The position numbers were made by a program, and so were the translations under genes. Of a stretch of 64,000 bases of DNA, positions 29,654 through 39,273 are shown piece by piece (within the stretch, counting starts at the first letter, position 1; the number at the start of each line of letters is the position of its first letter). The stretch is from Streptomyces sp. NBC_01224 (GTDB lineage: Bacteria; Actinomycetota; Actinomycetes; Streptomycetales; Streptomycetaceae): assembly GCF_036002945.1 (NCBI RefSeq), contig NZ_CP108529.1:434001-498000 (forward strand), read 5' to 3'. The notes under the pieces are model-generated. The model saw nothing but the letters and a program-made list of their open reading frames with translations. It had not been told where the DNA came from and did no database searches.

Positions 29654-32600
29654 TCAGCGGACGAGCCGGACCACAGGGCGCAGTCGTGACGTGAGGTCGG
29701 CCAGCAACTGTTCGGCCTGTGGCAGTACGTGGGGTCCGAGGGAGGCGGTGCCGACGGCGACTGCTACTCCGGTCCAGGCCAGTGGGCCCAGTGGCGTGCA
29801 TCCGAAGAAGTGGCTGACGACGGGTGTCTGAACCAGGGCGATCAGCACGGCGGCGGTGCCGAGGACTGTGGTCAGGACCAACGGGCTGTGCCGGCGTCCG
29901 ACGACGGTCTGCGTGAGTTGGGCACCGACCACACCGCACAGGGCCATGGTGCTGGTGCGTCGCGCCGAGCCGGGAGTGAGGGTGCCGATGAGCCATGCGA
30001 TGGCCGCACCGATACCGGTGATCAGGCCACGATGGCGGATCTGGCGTGTCAGCGGTTGTCCGAGGACGGCGAGGCCCACGGGTACGGTGTCGTCCGCGGT
30101 GGACTCACCGGCGGGTTCCGGGTCGTGGGGGGTAACCGCGACCGCCATCGCCGGGAACATGTCGGTGAGCAGGTTGACCAGCAGGAGCTGACGTGTCGAC
30201 AGCGGCGACGTGCCGGACAGCAGTGTGCCGAGTACGGAGAAGCCGACCTCGCCGGCGTTCCCACCGAGCAGGATGCTGATCGCGTCGGCCACGCTGCGCC
30301 AAAGGGCTCGGCCTTCGCCGATGGCGTCGATGAGAACCGACAGTTCGTCGTTGGTGATCACGAGGTCTGCGGCGTTGCGTGCGGCTGCCGATCCGCGCGC
30401 GGCGATACCGACCCCGACATCGGCAGCGCGGATTGCGGCGGCGTCGTTGGCGCCGTCGCCGACCATTCCCACGACGCAACCCGCCTCCCGGAGTGCCTCG
30501 ACGACCTGGAGCTTCTGCTCGGGTGCGACGCGGGCCACGACGCCGCAGTCCCGGAGCAGGCGGGCCCGTCCCGCCCGGTCCAGTGAAGCCAACTCGTTAC
30601 CGGTGACGACCGTGACATCCGGGGGCCAGCCCAGGGCGACTGCCACGGAGCGGGCGGTCTCTGGGTGGTCGCCGGTGAGCATGACGGGTCGTACGCCGAT
30701 CTCTCCGAGACCGGCCACGAGCGGTGCGGAGCTGGCGCGGGGGGTGTCGGCCAGTGCCACGAACCCGATGAGCTCCAGCAGTTCGAGGGGCTTGTCCAGT
30801 GCCTCCCTCGCCTCGTCGTCCGTCGCGAGACGGCGCTGGGCGACGGCCAGGAGCCGCAGGCCCTGGCCGGCGAGGGAGTGTGCCTCTTCGACGGCTGCCG
30901 GATCCGTATCCGGGCAGCAGGGCAGCACGACTTCCGGCGCGCCCTTGACGACCAGCATGTTCGCGCCGTCCGCCTCTCTTCCAGCGGCGGCGGCGTAACC
31001 CCGGCTCGCCTCGAAGGGCTGGGCCTGTACGGTGGTCCACCCTGCCTCGGGCGGCGCTACTGCGAGGACCGCCTCGTCGGTGGCATGGGCGTGGACGCCC
31101 GGCTGCTCGGCAACACGGGGGCAGGCCCGGGCGGCAATGCGCAGGATGTGTTCCGCCTCGACGGCGTCGGCCGGATGCTCAACACCTGTGCCGCCGATCA
31201 GGCGGACGACCTGCAACCGGTTCTCGGTGAGGGTCCCGGTCTTGTCGAAGCAGAAGGTGTCCACGCGTCCGAGCGCTTCCAGGCTGCGTGGCGTGCGTAC
31301 CAGGACGCCGAGCTTGCTCAGCCGCCGTGCCGCGGCCATCTGCGCGACGGTCGCCACGAGAGGCATGCCCTCGGGCACGGCGGCCACTGCAACTGCCAGT
31401 CCGCCCTGGAGGGCCGTGCGCACCGGGCGGCCGCGCAGCATGGACAGGCCGGCCACCGCGGCGCCGCCGGCGAGGGTGAGGGGCAGCACCCGGCGGGTCA
31501 GCCGGTGCAGTCGTGCCTGAACCCCCGCCGAGGTGGGGACCCGGGCGGCGAGGGAGGCCGCGCGGCCGGCTTCGGTCTGGTCACCCGTGCCCACCACCAC
31601 TGCCCGGGCGTGGCCGGCCACTACCGTGGTGCCTTCGAACACCATGCAGCTGCGGTCGGCGACGGACGCCTGCGGTACAGCGGCCACTTGCTTGCGGGCG
31701 GGCAGTGACTCGCCCGTCAGCGAAGACTCGTCCACCTCGAAGCCACTGACTTCCAGCAGCCGCGCGTCGGCCGGCACCACATCGTTGGTGCGCAGCTCGA
31801 TCACCTCGCCGGGCTTCAGCCGCACGGCCTCCACGACAGATGCCTCCCCCGCTGACGGGTGAGCGAGTCGCCGGGCGGTTCGCCGCTGCCCGGTCACCAG
31901 TGCGGACAGCGCCTGCTCCGCACGCAATCGCTGTACCCCACCGACCAGGGCGTTCATCGCCACGGCGGCAATGACCAGGAATGCGTCCACCGCGGACCCC
32001 AGCAGTGCCTGCGCGGTGGCACCGACCACCAGGACCGGGGTGAACGGGTCATCCAGTTCGGCCCACACTGCGCCGGCCAGACGCGCGCTCACCCGTGCAG
32101 GCGCGAAGGCCGGGTGCGTGGCAGCGGTGCCCGCGATGTGGCCGACCCGGGTCCGTACCACCGTCAGGGCGGTGGGCGCGGCGCGTGACGCCCTCGCCAG
32201 CCGGACCATGACCTGCTCGGGCTGCAGGGCGTGCCAGGGCACCCGCGGCCTGGGGTGGGGGGTCGTACCGGCGGCCACACCGAGTGCGGCGCACCAGCCC
32301 ATGACCAGGGCCGCGGCAGTGGCGATAGTGACGGGACTGAGCCGCACTTCGACGGGGAAGGGAACCCGCTGCGACCGAGCCCCCTGCGTGAGTACCAGGA
32401 GCTCGGAGAGCGTGGCGCCCGCCTCGGCGCAGAACTTGGCACGCCGGCTGACCGCCCGCGCTGCGGGTACGGCCGACAGCAGCCGCCACACGCCCTCCAG
32501 TCCGCGCAGGGGCAGAAGGTCGGCGCCCCAGACGACGGCGCTACGCTCGTCGGTGACTGCGACGGCGATGTCACTGCGGAGCAGTCCGTCGAGTACGTCG

Positions 32601-34246
32601 TGGGCGGCGGCGGTCAACTCCCGTTCGGCTGCCGCCCGGTCGTGCGGGACGCGCGCCACCGTAAGGACCGTTCGGCCCTCGTTCTGCAGGGCAGCCACCA
32701 CCTCGGCCAACGGGATTTCGGCAGAGACGAGTTGGTCGGCCAGGGTCCCGAACTCACCGAGCGAGCAGTCGTCCACCACGACGACGTGCAGACCGGCTCG
32801 GCGCGCCGCGTTCAACGCGGCTTCGGCCATGGGGTGGATCTCCCAGCCGACCAGGACGGTGCCGATATCCGTTCCGCGAACCGACGCGATCATCAGTCCC
32901 GCGTCCGGCGCCGTCTCATCGGGCACTGGGCGAAGGCCGATGCATGACTCCTCGGACGGCGTTGCCGCGCCCTCGGGTGCGCTCAGGGCCGCGGTGGCTT
33001 CCTGCCACAACCGGTGGTGATCCCAGTCGGTCGTGCTGGGGTGGACCTCGAGCACAGTGCGCCGAGTGCTGCGCAGTGCCTCGGGATGCAGGACCACGGT
33101 GTCCACGAGCTCAAGTTGGCGCAGCCGCTCGGGGTCGCGGACGAGCACGTGCTCGCGTGCCAGGGCACTGCCGAGTGCCGCGGTGAAGGCCGCCGGGCCG
33201 TAACGTGCGGCCTTGGGCGAACCGGCGAGTACGGTCTCGGCCGCCTCGTCGAGGCTGCGGGTGAACAGGAGCGTGGTGGCGGCGCCGCCCAGCATCCCGT
33301 TGACCGCGGCGGCGGCATATTCCTCGCCCGGGCACGGACGCAGCGGCGGACGTACGACGTCGGTGTTGGCTACGGTCAGCCGGTCCGGGGCGCACAGCGT
33401 GTCGTGTACGGCGTCGAACGTCGCGAGCTGAGCCAGCGATTCCACCAACTGGGCGGTCCGCAGTGCCGCGTCGAGGAGCAGCGGACTCGGCGACTGCCCG
33501 ATCCCGCAGACGGCCGCATGGGCCGCGGCCAGCACCAGATCGGCTGCGTCCGGGCCCAGCGCACGGCTCAGCACCACGCGTACCCGCGAGTCCTCACGCA
33601 TCACGACGACCGCGGCCACCATGGCCTCCGGCGCGCGCTTCACAAAGGCTGCCCGTGCGGCGAATGCGACGCCGATGCCCGCCGCGTCGCACGCCAGGGC
33701 CACAGCGTTGGCGCGCACGCCCCCGGCGGCGCCCGGGTGCACGTGTTCCAGCGTCTGATCGCCGACGTGCACCAGCCCGTGTTCGGCGGCCAGTTCGGAC
33801 ACCTGGTCCACCACCCGCTCGCTGACCGCGTCGTCGGTGGTCTGCACGACCAACCGCCCCAGGCCGCCGTCCCAGTAGGCCATCAGCACGTCGGGGTGCT
33901 CGGCCAGCTCGACGGCCACTTTTCTGGCGGCGGCCTCGAGTCGTTCCACGGTGCGAACGGGCGCGTCCGGGTGGTGCTCCAGCACGAGGTGCATCCGGGT
34001 TCCGGCGCGCCAGTAACCGACCTGAGGAGTCATCGCGTTGCGGGCGACCCTGCCGACCCGCAAAGCGGTCGCCGACACCGCTGCCGCCCCGTCCACCGCG
34101 CCGCGTGCACCGGCGTTCACAAGCTCAGCGGCCAACCGCGCCGCATCTGCGGTCGGCGTGGCGATCCGGCGGGTGGCCTCGACCGGCACAGCCAAGGCGC
34201 TCTGGAGGGCCACGGCGGGCAGCCCGGTCAGGAAGCGGAGCAGCAT
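29654..34246 (-). CDS. CtpI-like cation-transporting P-type ATPase
   Basis: A 1,530-residue P-type ATPase, matching the unusually long CtpI class of actinobacteria. The N-terminal 600 residues hold an HMA-like region ([20 protein letters not shown]) and a degenerate P-domain-like stretch lacking the catalytic Asp. The true pump follows: actuator [15 protein letters not shown], phosphorylation site [14 protein letters not shown], nucleotide-domain [10 protein letters not shown] and [13 protein letters not shown], and hinge [21 protein letters not shown]-terminal transmembrane helices come last. The transported ion is unknown, as no CPC motif was noticed. The ribosome site GAAGGTGAG precedes the ATG. 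Genes before (lysine-rich protein) and after (DUF1345) run the same way. Confidence 0.92.
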   Translation of the reverse strand: MLLRFLTGLPAVALQSALAVPVEATRRIATPTADAARLAAELVNAGARGAVDGAAAVSATALRVGRVARNAMTPQVGYWRAGTRMHLVLEHHPDAPVRTVERLEAAARKVAVELAEHPDVLMAYWDGGLGRLVVQTTDDAVSERVVDQVSELAAEHGLVHVGDQTLEHVHPGAAGGVRANAVALACDAAGIGVAFAARAAFVKRAPEAMVAAVVVMREDSRVRVVLSRALGPDAADLVLAAAHAAVCGIGQSPSPLLLDAALRTAQLVESLAQLATFDAVHDTLCAPDRLTVANTDVVRPPLRPCPGEEYAAAAVNGMLGGAATTLLFTRSLDEAAETVLAGSPKAARYGPAAFTAALGSALAREHVLVRDPERLRQLELVDTVVLHPEALRSTRRTVLEVHPSTTDWDHHRLWQEATAALSAPEGAATPSEESCIGLRPVPDETAPDAGLMIASVRGTDIGTVLVGWEIHPMAEAALNAARRAGLHVVVVDDCSLGEFGTLADQLVSAEIPLAEVVAALQNEGRTVLTVARVPHDRAAAERELTAAAHDVLDGLLRSDIAVAVTDERSAVVWGADLLPLRGLEGVWRLLSAVPAARAVSRRAKFCAEAGATLSELLVLTQGARSQRVPFPVEVRLSPVTIATAAALVMGWCAALGVAAGTTPHPRPRVPWHALQPEQVMVRLARASRAAPTALTVVRTRVGHIAGTAATHPAFAPARVSARLAGAVWAELDDPFTPVLVVGATAQALLGSAVDAFLVIAAVAMNALVGGVQRLRAEQALSALVTGQRRTARRLAHPSAGEASVVEAVRLKPGEVIELRTNDVVPADARLLEVSGFEVDESSLTGESLPARKQVAAVPQASVADRSCMVFEGTTVVAGHARAVVVGTGDQTEAGRAASLAARVPTSAGVQARLHRLTRRVLPLTLAGGAAVAGLSMLRGRPVRTALQGGLAVAVAAVPEGMPLVATVAQMAAARRLSKLGVLVRTPRSLEALGRVDTFCFDKTGTLTENRLQVVRLIGGTGVEHPADAVEAEHILRIAARACPRVAEQPGVHAHATDEAVLAVAPPEAGWTTVQAQPFEASRGYAAAAGREADGANMLVVKGAPEVVLPCCPDTDPAAVEEAHSLAGQGLRLLAVAQRRLATDDEAREALDKPLELLELIGFVALADTPRASSAPLVAGLGEIGVRPVMLTGDHPETARSVAVALGWPPDVTVVTGNELASLDRAGRARLLRDCGVVARVAPEQKLQVVEALREAGCVVGMVGDGANDAAAIRAADVGVGIAARGSAAARNAADLVITNDELSVLIDAIGEGRALWRSVADAISILLGGNAGEVGFSVLGTLLSGTSPLSTRQLLLVNLLTDMFPAMAVAVTPHDPEPAGESTADDTVPVGLAVLGQPLTRQIRHRGLITGIGAAIAWLIGTLTPGSARRTSTMALCGVVGAQLTQTVVGRRHSPLVLTTVLGTAAVLIALVQTPVVSHFFGCTPLGPLAWTGVAVAVGTASLGPHVLPQAEQLLADLTSRLRPVVRLVR

Positions 34247-34341
34247 GTCTCACCTTCGCGGGCTTGCCGCACGCGGCCGGGGCGGAACGGTCGTAACAGG
34301 CGCCGGCACGGCACGGTCGTAATAGCGGATGGGAGGCGACC

Positions 34342-34947
34342 TCAGGGCTTCTTCCGCCCATGTGCCTTGGCGCGCGTGGTGCCCGTGGCGCTCGTGGCTG
34401 CGCGCTTGGACGCGCGGGCCTTCGCCGTCCCGGAGCCGGTCGACGCCTTGGCCGGGCGGGTCTTCGCCGTCCCGGAGGCGGTCGATGACTTGGCCGGACG
34501 CTTCTTTGCCGTTTTCGAGGTGGTCGATGCTTTGGCCGAGCGGGTCTTCGCCGGCCTCGCGGTGGTCTGCGCCTTGGCCGGCCTGCCGGCCCGCTTCGCC
34601 TGCGATCCTTCGGTGCGGGCCTCGCCGGCGGCAGGGGCCGTCGCAACATCCTTCGGACGCGGCTGCGTGAGCCACACCACCGCGGCGCCCGCCATGGCCA
34701 CGGGCCACTCGACCACACCGGCTACGCCGAGCAGTCCGGCACCGGTGTACGCCGCGACACGCCGTGCATGCGGCGAGACGATCCCGACGGAGTCCAGAAC
34801 ACCGTCGACGATCCCCTTGACCCGGTCTGCCCCGGGGACCCTCTCGACTGCTGTCGTCACCCTCTGCACGGGGTGCGCCAGTGTCTCCTGAACGGGATGC
34901 TGCACCTTTGTGTCCCCTGAGCCAGACACATGGGACCTGTCAGTCAT
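34342..34947 (-). CDS. Membrane protein with lysine-rich histone H1-like tail
   Basis: 201 residues from the ATG at 34947 (GGAGAGAGAG upstream). Residues 1-70 are soluble (VQRVTTAVERVPGADRVKGI). A hydrophobic segment (YTGAGLLGVAGVVEWPVAMA plus GAAVVWL) forms one hairpin or helix. Residues 110-201 are a Lys/Ala/Thr/Ser-rich tail with 14-residue repeats (TAKKRPAKSSTASG, TAKTRPAKASTGSG, TAKARASKRAA). The tail resembles histone H1/HU-tail DNA-binding sequence. Inference: a membrane-anchored, nucleic-acid- or polyanion-binding protein. It precedes the CtpI-like ATPase by 95 bp on the same strand and probably shares its transcript. Confidence 0.75.
   Translation of the reverse strand: MTDRSHVSGSGDTKVQHPVQETLAHPVQRVTTAVERVPGADRVKGIVDGVLDSVGIVSPHARRVAAYTGAGLLGVAGVVEWPVAMAGAAVVWLTQPRPKDVATAPAAGEARTEGSQAKRAGRPAKAQTTARPAKTRSAKASTTSKTAKKRPAKSSTASGTAKTRPAKASTGSGTAKARASKRAATSATGTTRAKAHGRKKP
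34412..34560 (-). repeat. Tandem 42-bp repeats encoding the lysine-rich tail
   Basis: Three to four imperfect direct repeats of about 42 bp, each containing a variant of TTCGCCGTCCCGGAG (plus-strand reading), correspond to the 14-residue units of the tail. Such repeats are prone to copy-number change. Confidence 0.6.
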
Positions 34948-35378
34948 GGTCGCTCTCTCTCCGTGGGGCAGGGATGACGGGCGGCACGTGGCCGTGACGC
35001 CTCTCACGTTTCAGCAACCTTGACAAGATCGCGCACATCCGGCAAGCCTGGACATGTCCGCTTACCGCCAAGTGAGGTAACAGGCGGTGTCCTCGACGCC
35101 AAGGGACTTCCCGGCTGCGGAAATTCCGAGAAGACCAGTTGTCCGGTCCCGACAGGGGGTCGTTGCGGATCGCTGACCGACACCCGCGTGTGTCCTGGCC
35201 GCGAGGAAATGAGGGCATGAGCGCTCGTCCCGGCCCAGAGCCGACTTCCCGAACGTTCGCCCACCGACGTCGGCACCGCCTGACCGCGGCCGGCTCGTCG
35301 GCTGACCCGCCACACACTGCTCTCTGCCCGACCGGCCGGGCCGGCGTCAAGCCCCCTACCTCCACCGGAGGCCGTTTC
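34948..35378. other. Intergenic region, no supported gene
   Basis: Divergent region upstream of the lysine-rich protein gene (minus) and the small hypothetical frame (plus). The patch around 35010-35100 is relatively AT-rich (CAACCTTGACAAGATCGC) and probably holds the promoter of the minus-strand unit. No gene seen. Confidence 0.35.
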
Positions 35379-35729
35379 ATGCGCATCGAACTGACCTGGC
35401 CGCGCCCTGGCGCCGAGGACCGGACCCTGACCCTGGCCCTCCCGGACCTTCCCGCCACGGACCTGCTCCGCCCGGCCCTGCGGTACACGAGCCGGTTGCG
35501 GACTCCTGCTGCCCTTCGGCGCGCCGTCGCATGCGCGGAGCCCGTCATCGGAGCCGCAGCCCGCGCTTCCGGCGCGGACGCACTCACCCGGGCCGCCCTG
35601 CCGTACGCCATCCGGTTCACCCGGCAGGCACTCCTCAGCGGCACACCCGCCGCCATCCCGAACCAGGCTGCGCGAGCGGTCCCATCCGGATCGCACTCGC
35701 CGGCTTCCCGACCGTCGTCCCCGAGCTGA
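35379..35729 (+). CDS. Hypothetical protein
   Basis: ATG at 35379 with GGAGG 8 bp upstream. 116 residues: MRIELTWPRPGAEDRTLTLA, ATDLLRPALRYTSRLRTPAA and AVACAEPVIGAAARASGADA. The middle is helical and basic. The last 20 residues (AVPSGSHSPASRPSSPS) overlap the start of an isochorismatase remnant in another frame, so the C-terminus may be an artefact of a junction. Not recognised; it may itself be truncated. Confidence 0.4.
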   Translation: MRIELTWPRPGAEDRTLTLALPDLPATDLLRPALRYTSRLRTPAALRRAVACAEPVIGAAARASGADALTRAALPYAIRFTRQALLSGTPAAIPNQAARAVPSGSHSPASRPSSPS

Positions 35730-36017
35730 CTCCGCGCGACGCCGAGCCGCTCGTCGAGAAGAACTACGGCGATCCCTTCGGACACCACCCTCGAAACCGT
35801 CCTGTCGGGCCTCGGAGCCGGGCGACTCGTCGTCGTCGGCGCACAGACCGATGCGTGCATCCGCTCGACGCTCCACGGCGCATTCGTCAGGGGGTACGAC
35901 ACCACCCTCGTCAGCGACGCCCACACGACGGAGGACCGGACGGCATGGGGAGCGCCGCCGCCGGACCAGGTCGAACTCGCAGTGTCGTATGGGCTGACAG
36001 TCCTCGACCTGGGCTGA
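35680..36017 (+). pseudogene. Isochorismatase-family hydrolase, truncated and frameshifted
   Basis: FPTVVPELTPRDAEPLVEKN then YGDPF is in one frame. DTTLETVLSGLGAGRLVVVG, AQTDACIRSTLHGAFVRGYD, and DAHTTEDRTAWGAPPPDQVE up to TGA at 36017 are in another, with the break near 35778. The conserved Cys region (QTDACIRST) survives, but the N-terminal catalytic Asp region is missing. It is therefore the C-terminal half of a cysteine hydrolase with a 1- or 2-base deletion. Confidence 0.7.
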
Positions 36018-36073
36018 GGCCGACTCGCCCGCTACGGTCACGGCTCGTCACCGAGCAGCACCGGGGAGGGGCC

Positions 36074-36612
36074 GTGACAGGGGAGTGGAGAGTGGCGGCG
36101 GGCTCCGTCGTCGAGCCGAGATACGAGCTGGGGCAGCCGGACTGGTCCGACGCGTTCCACGCACGCGGGCGGGTACGGGGGGCGAGGGCCGGCTGCAAGG
36201 ACTGCTACCGCCGGTGCTCTTCGCGGTGACGGTATGGCTGCGCGTCGACCACGTCCTGGCTGCGGGAATCGCCTTCCTCGGCAGCCTGTTCGGCCTTGTC
36301 GTCAGGACGGGCGTCTTGGTCGCGCGACATACCGAGATGGGCACCCCGCTGGGGCCCTGGACCGTGACCGTCGGCGACTCTGGCGACGCTGTGCGCTTCG
36401 CGGGCATGCACCTGGAGACGCGCCGGGGCCGGCGGAGCTTCGGCGGGGACGTGGAGACCGCCGCCGGATTCGTCCTGCTGACGCATCCGCCGTACCTGCT
36501 CGTCGTGCACTATCTGCCGAAGCGCGCCATAGGCAGGGACGACACCGACCGGCTGCGCGGCGTACTCGATCGCCACCTGCCCCGCCACGGCGGCCGTCCG
36601 CCCCGGCACTGA
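36074..36612 (+). pseudogene. YcxB-like membrane protein with apparent frameshift
   Basis: A GTG at 36074 after GGGGAGGG begins VTGEWRVAAGSVVEPRYELG, with QPDWSDAFHARGRVRGARAG in the same frame. That frame terminates at 36229. The C-terminal part is in the next frame: GRLQGLLPPVLFAVTVW, VLAAGIAFLGSLFGLVVRTG, GPWTVTVGDSGDAVRFAGMH, FVLLTHPPYLLVVHYLPKRA, ending at 36612. Joined, the pieces give the YcxB-like layout (charged start, two helices, soluble domain) seen intact in the next gene. The switch falls around 36170-36185 in a GGGGGG-containing tract, so a one-base indel or a sequencing error is likely. Tandem paralogue of the gene at 36654. Confidence 0.55.
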
Positions 36613-36653
36613 GGTTCGGTAGGATCCGCAGGTCTTCGTACCGGGGAGGGACC

Positions 36654-37220
36654 ATGGCCGAGGGCCGTAACGCCGAGGGCACCAACAACAGCGCGGAAAC
36701 CTCTGACGATGTCGTGGACGAGCAGACCGCGGTCCACTTGGTGTACCGGCCCCGGTCTGCCGACACACTGGTCGGCCTGCGGGTCCGCGAGCGGATCAAG
36801 CGGACCGGGCTACTTCTGCGGGGCGTGTTCCTCGTACTGTGGGTAGGCCACTGGCTGGTCTCCACCGTGGGCCGCGGGAGTATCGACGCGGTCTCAACGG
36901 TTCTGTTCTTGTTCGTCGTCCTGGTGGTGTGGGGGTACCCGCGGCTACAGGCCGCCCACGTGCAGCGGATCACCGGATGGCAGGGCGAGTACCGCGCCAC
37001 TGTGTCTCCGGCCGGGATCACCTGCCGCAGCGACCACAGCACGTTGGTCCAGAAGTGGTCCGTCTTCCGGGGCTACCGGGAGACGGCAGGTCACTTCGTC
37101 CTGCTCAGCCGGGACCCCAACATCATGTGCCTCGATGTCCTGCCCAAGCGGGGCGTACATGAGGCCGAGGGCCTCAACCGGCTGCGGGCCATCCTGGACC
37201 AGCACACCACTCGCGTGTGA
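36654..37220 (+). CDS. YcxB-like membrane protein
   Basis: 188 residues; the ATG at 36654 follows GGGGAGGG. An acidic N-terminus (EGTNNSAETSDDVVDEQT) leads to VHLVYRPRSADTLVGLRVRE, then two helices (LLLRGVFLVLWVGHWLVS; VSTVLFLFVVLVVWGYP). The YcxB-like C-terminal domain follows (GEYRATVSPAGITCRSDHST, LVQKWSVFRGYRETAGHFVL, IMCLDVLPKRG). Function unknown. It sits 42 bp after the frameshifted paralogue, so the two probably form one transcript. It ends 41 bp from the converging SDR gene. Confidence 0.8.
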   Translation: MAEGRNAEGTNNSAETSDDVVDEQTAVHLVYRPRSADTLVGLRVRERIKRTGLLLRGVFLVLWVGHWLVSTVGRGSIDAVSTVLFLFVVLVVWGYPRLQAAHVQRITGWQGEYRATVSPAGITCRSDHSTLVQKWSVFRGYRETAGHFVLLSRDPNIMCLDVLPKRGVHEAEGLNRLRAILDQHTTRV

Positions 37221-37261
37221 CGAACTCGAAAGGCACCCGGCGCCGGCTGTTCGATCCAAGG

Positions 37262-38029
37262 TCAGAACCAGCCGCCGTCGGCCTGGATGGTCCTGCCGGT
37301 GATGAACGAGGCATCGTCCGACACCAGGAACGAGACGACCGCGGCGATTTCGGAGGGCTGGGCCATCCGTCCGAGCGAACTGGCGGTGCGAATGAGAGTG
37401 TGGAATTCAGTGTCGACGTCGGGATGGACGTAGTGGGAAGCCGCGTGAGCGGACATGTCAGTGACGGTTCCTCCGGGCGCGATGGCGTTGATGGTGATGC
37501 CGCGCCGGCCGAGTTCGGCGCTGAGGTTGAGCGCGATGCATTCGACGGCGGCCTTACTCGACGCGTAAAGGGCGTGGTAGAAGACCGCCTTGTGGGCACT
37601 CTGCGATGACGTCAGTACGATCCTCCCTCCTTCGCCCATATGCCGTACCGCGTTCTGTACGGCGAAGAACTGGGCTCGTGTGTTGATGGCGAAGACGCGG
37701 TCGAAGTCGGCGGGGGTGACGTCGCCCAGCTTGCCGAAGTGCTCAATTCCGGCGTTGCTGGCGAGAATGTCCAGTCCACCAAGAGCTTCGGCGGCCTGAT
37801 CGGCCAGCCGACGGATCTCGTCCGGATCGCTGAGGTCCGCCTTGATCGCGACCACGCGGGGGCCGTCGGCGCTGATCTCGGCGGCGAGCGCTTCGGCCGC
37901 GTCACCGCTGCTCCGGTAGTTGATCGCCACGTCGGCTCCGTCAGAGGCGAGCCTGCGGGCCACAGCCGCGCCGATCCCTCGTGCGCCACCGGTGACCAGG
38001 GCCTTCCTGCCAGTCAGCTTTCCGCTCAT
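37262..38029 (-). CDS. SDR-family oxidoreductase
   Basis: Classical short-chain dehydrogenase, 255 residues. Features are the NAD(P) motif ALVTGGARGIGAAVARRL, LDILASNAGIEHFG (NAG), catalytic Ser in IVLTSSQSAHKAVFYH, YASSKAAVECIAL (YxxxK), and the C-terminal PSEIAAVVSFLVSDDASFIT then GRTIQADGGWF. The cofactor strand reads INYRSSG, which favours NADP(H). The start at 38029 follows GGAGAAGG; a longer frame lacks a site. The substrate is unknown; this sequence type is common among 3-oxoacyl-ACP-reductase-like and glucose-dehydrogenase-like SDRs. Single gene. Confidence 0.92.
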   Translation of the reverse strand: MSGKLTGRKALVTGGARGIGAAVARRLASDGADVAINYRSSGDAAEALAAEISADGPRVVAIKADLSDPDEIRRLADQAAEALGGLDILASNAGIEHFGKLGDVTPADFDRVFAINTRAQFFAVQNAVRHMGEGGRIVLTSSQSAHKAVFYHALYASSKAAVECIALNLSAELGRRGITINAIAPGGTVTDMSAHAASHYVHPDVDTEFHTLIRTASSLGRMAQPSEIAAVVSFLVSDDASFITGRTIQADGGWF

Positions 38030-38379
38030 CGGCCTTCTCCCGTCCATGGCAATCCGGCGGTCATGCAGAATGCGCATGCTGCGGCGTATGGGTCCCGGAA
38101 CTCACGGCAGCAGATGAATTCTTCACCGCGCATACGCAGTGGAGGACTGCCGTGATCGTCCTCGTCACGGTGGGCGCGTACTCGTTCACCACCGGGCCGT
38201 AAGCACCACAATCGCCCCGGCCCGGGCACTGGCGCCACTCGGAGCGAAGTCCGGCCCCGAGTGGCACCCCCGCCGTCCGCCACCAGCTCGCCCCGGGCGC
38301 GTCAATTGGGGGTTTCGCCGGCTGAGTCCAAGGGCGAAGGGGCGTCAATCCTGCGAGTACACCCCTGCGAGGTGAGAGG
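38030..38379. other. Intergenic region between alkB-like gene and SDR
   Basis: Downstream of the minus-strand dioxygenase and upstream of the minus-strand SDR. It contains a minor inverted repeat (CCGTGA/TCACGG near 38151-38171). No gene seen. Confidence 0.35.
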
Positions 38380-39012
38380 TCACTGCACCCCATGCGGCCG
38401 GAACTGGATGCTGATGCGTCCTCCCGCGGCCCGCGCGGTCTTGGGGATGGCGTGCTCCCAGGTCCGCTGGCAGGAACCGCCCATCACGATCAGGTCGCCG
38501 TGCCCGAGTGGCCGCCGGACGACGTCGCCGCCGCCGCGGCACGGGCGCAGCATAAGGTCGCGGGGCGCTCCCACGGAGAGGATGGCGACCATCGTGTCCT
38601 CGTGAGCCCCCCGGCCGATGCGGTCGCCGTGCCAGGCCACGCTGTCACGCCCGTCGCGGTAGTGGCACAGGCCTGCCGTTGTGAAGGGTTCGCCGAGCTC
38701 GGCGGCGTAGTGCGCGGAGAGTGCCCGCCGCGCCTCGTCGAGAACGGGGTGCGGCAGCGGTTCGCCGGCGCGGTAGAAGGCGAGCAGGCGCGGGACGTCC
38801 ACGACCCGCTCGTATATCTGCCGACGCTCGGCCTTCCAGGGAACATTCGTGGCCAGCTGTTCGTACAGGGCGTCGGCGCCACTCAGCCAGCCCGGCAGGA
38901 CGTCGATCCAGGCGCCGTCGCCGAGCTCTTCTCTGCGGAGGCCGTGCAGTGGGCGTAGACGCACGTCGTCGCTCTGATCGAACAGGGACCCCTGGAGCTG
39001 GTGCGATGCCAT
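38380..39012 (-). CDS. AlkB-like alpha-ketoglutarate-dependent dioxygenase
   Basis: A 210-residue Fe(II)/2-oxoglutarate dioxygenase of the AlkB superfamily, which oxidatively removes alkyl lesions from nucleic acid. The iron ligands are visible in VAWHGDRIGRG (HxD) and TWEHAIPKT (distal His). The 2-oxoglutarate-binding Arg follows in GGRISIQFR. GLCHYRDGRDSVAWH and GHGDLIVMGGSCQRTWEH match the ALKBH2/3-like bacterial group. The ATG at 39012 lies just after an AT-richer patch (39013-39070) that is a likely promoter. Single gene, no ada or alkA neighbour. Confidence 0.9.
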   Translation of the reverse strand: MASHQLQGSLFDQSDDVRLRPLHGLRREELGDGAWIDVLPGWLSGADALYEQLATNVPWKAERRQIYERVVDVPRLLAFYRAGEPLPHPVLDEARRALSAHYAAELGEPFTTAGLCHYRDGRDSVAWHGDRIGRGAHEDTMVAILSVGAPRDLMLRPCRGGGDVVRRPLGHGDLIVMGGSCQRTWEHAIPKTARAAGGRISIQFRPHGVQ

Positions 39013-39273
39013 GCATGCAGCGTACCTCGCATTCGAACATTTGAGCTATAAGGAATGCGTGCGTGCCTCTGCCGCCCGTGAGCGCCGGGGCATCGGATCA
39101 GGGCGATGCGTACGGCGCGAGGGGCATCGAACCCGGGATGCGGGACCAGGCGGGGCCGTGGATGACGGGTGGGCGCCTGACGTTGTGGCGGGCCATCGTC
39201 GCGGAGATCTCGTTCCCTCCGCCGTCGGCGCAGGTGGTGACCGCTTCGCCCCGGCGCTACGGGCGTCGGCACG

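Noticed and set aside
34412..34560. Repeats considered as a CRISPR array
   Set aside because: The 42-bp units are contiguous, lack spacers and are in phase with a coding frame.
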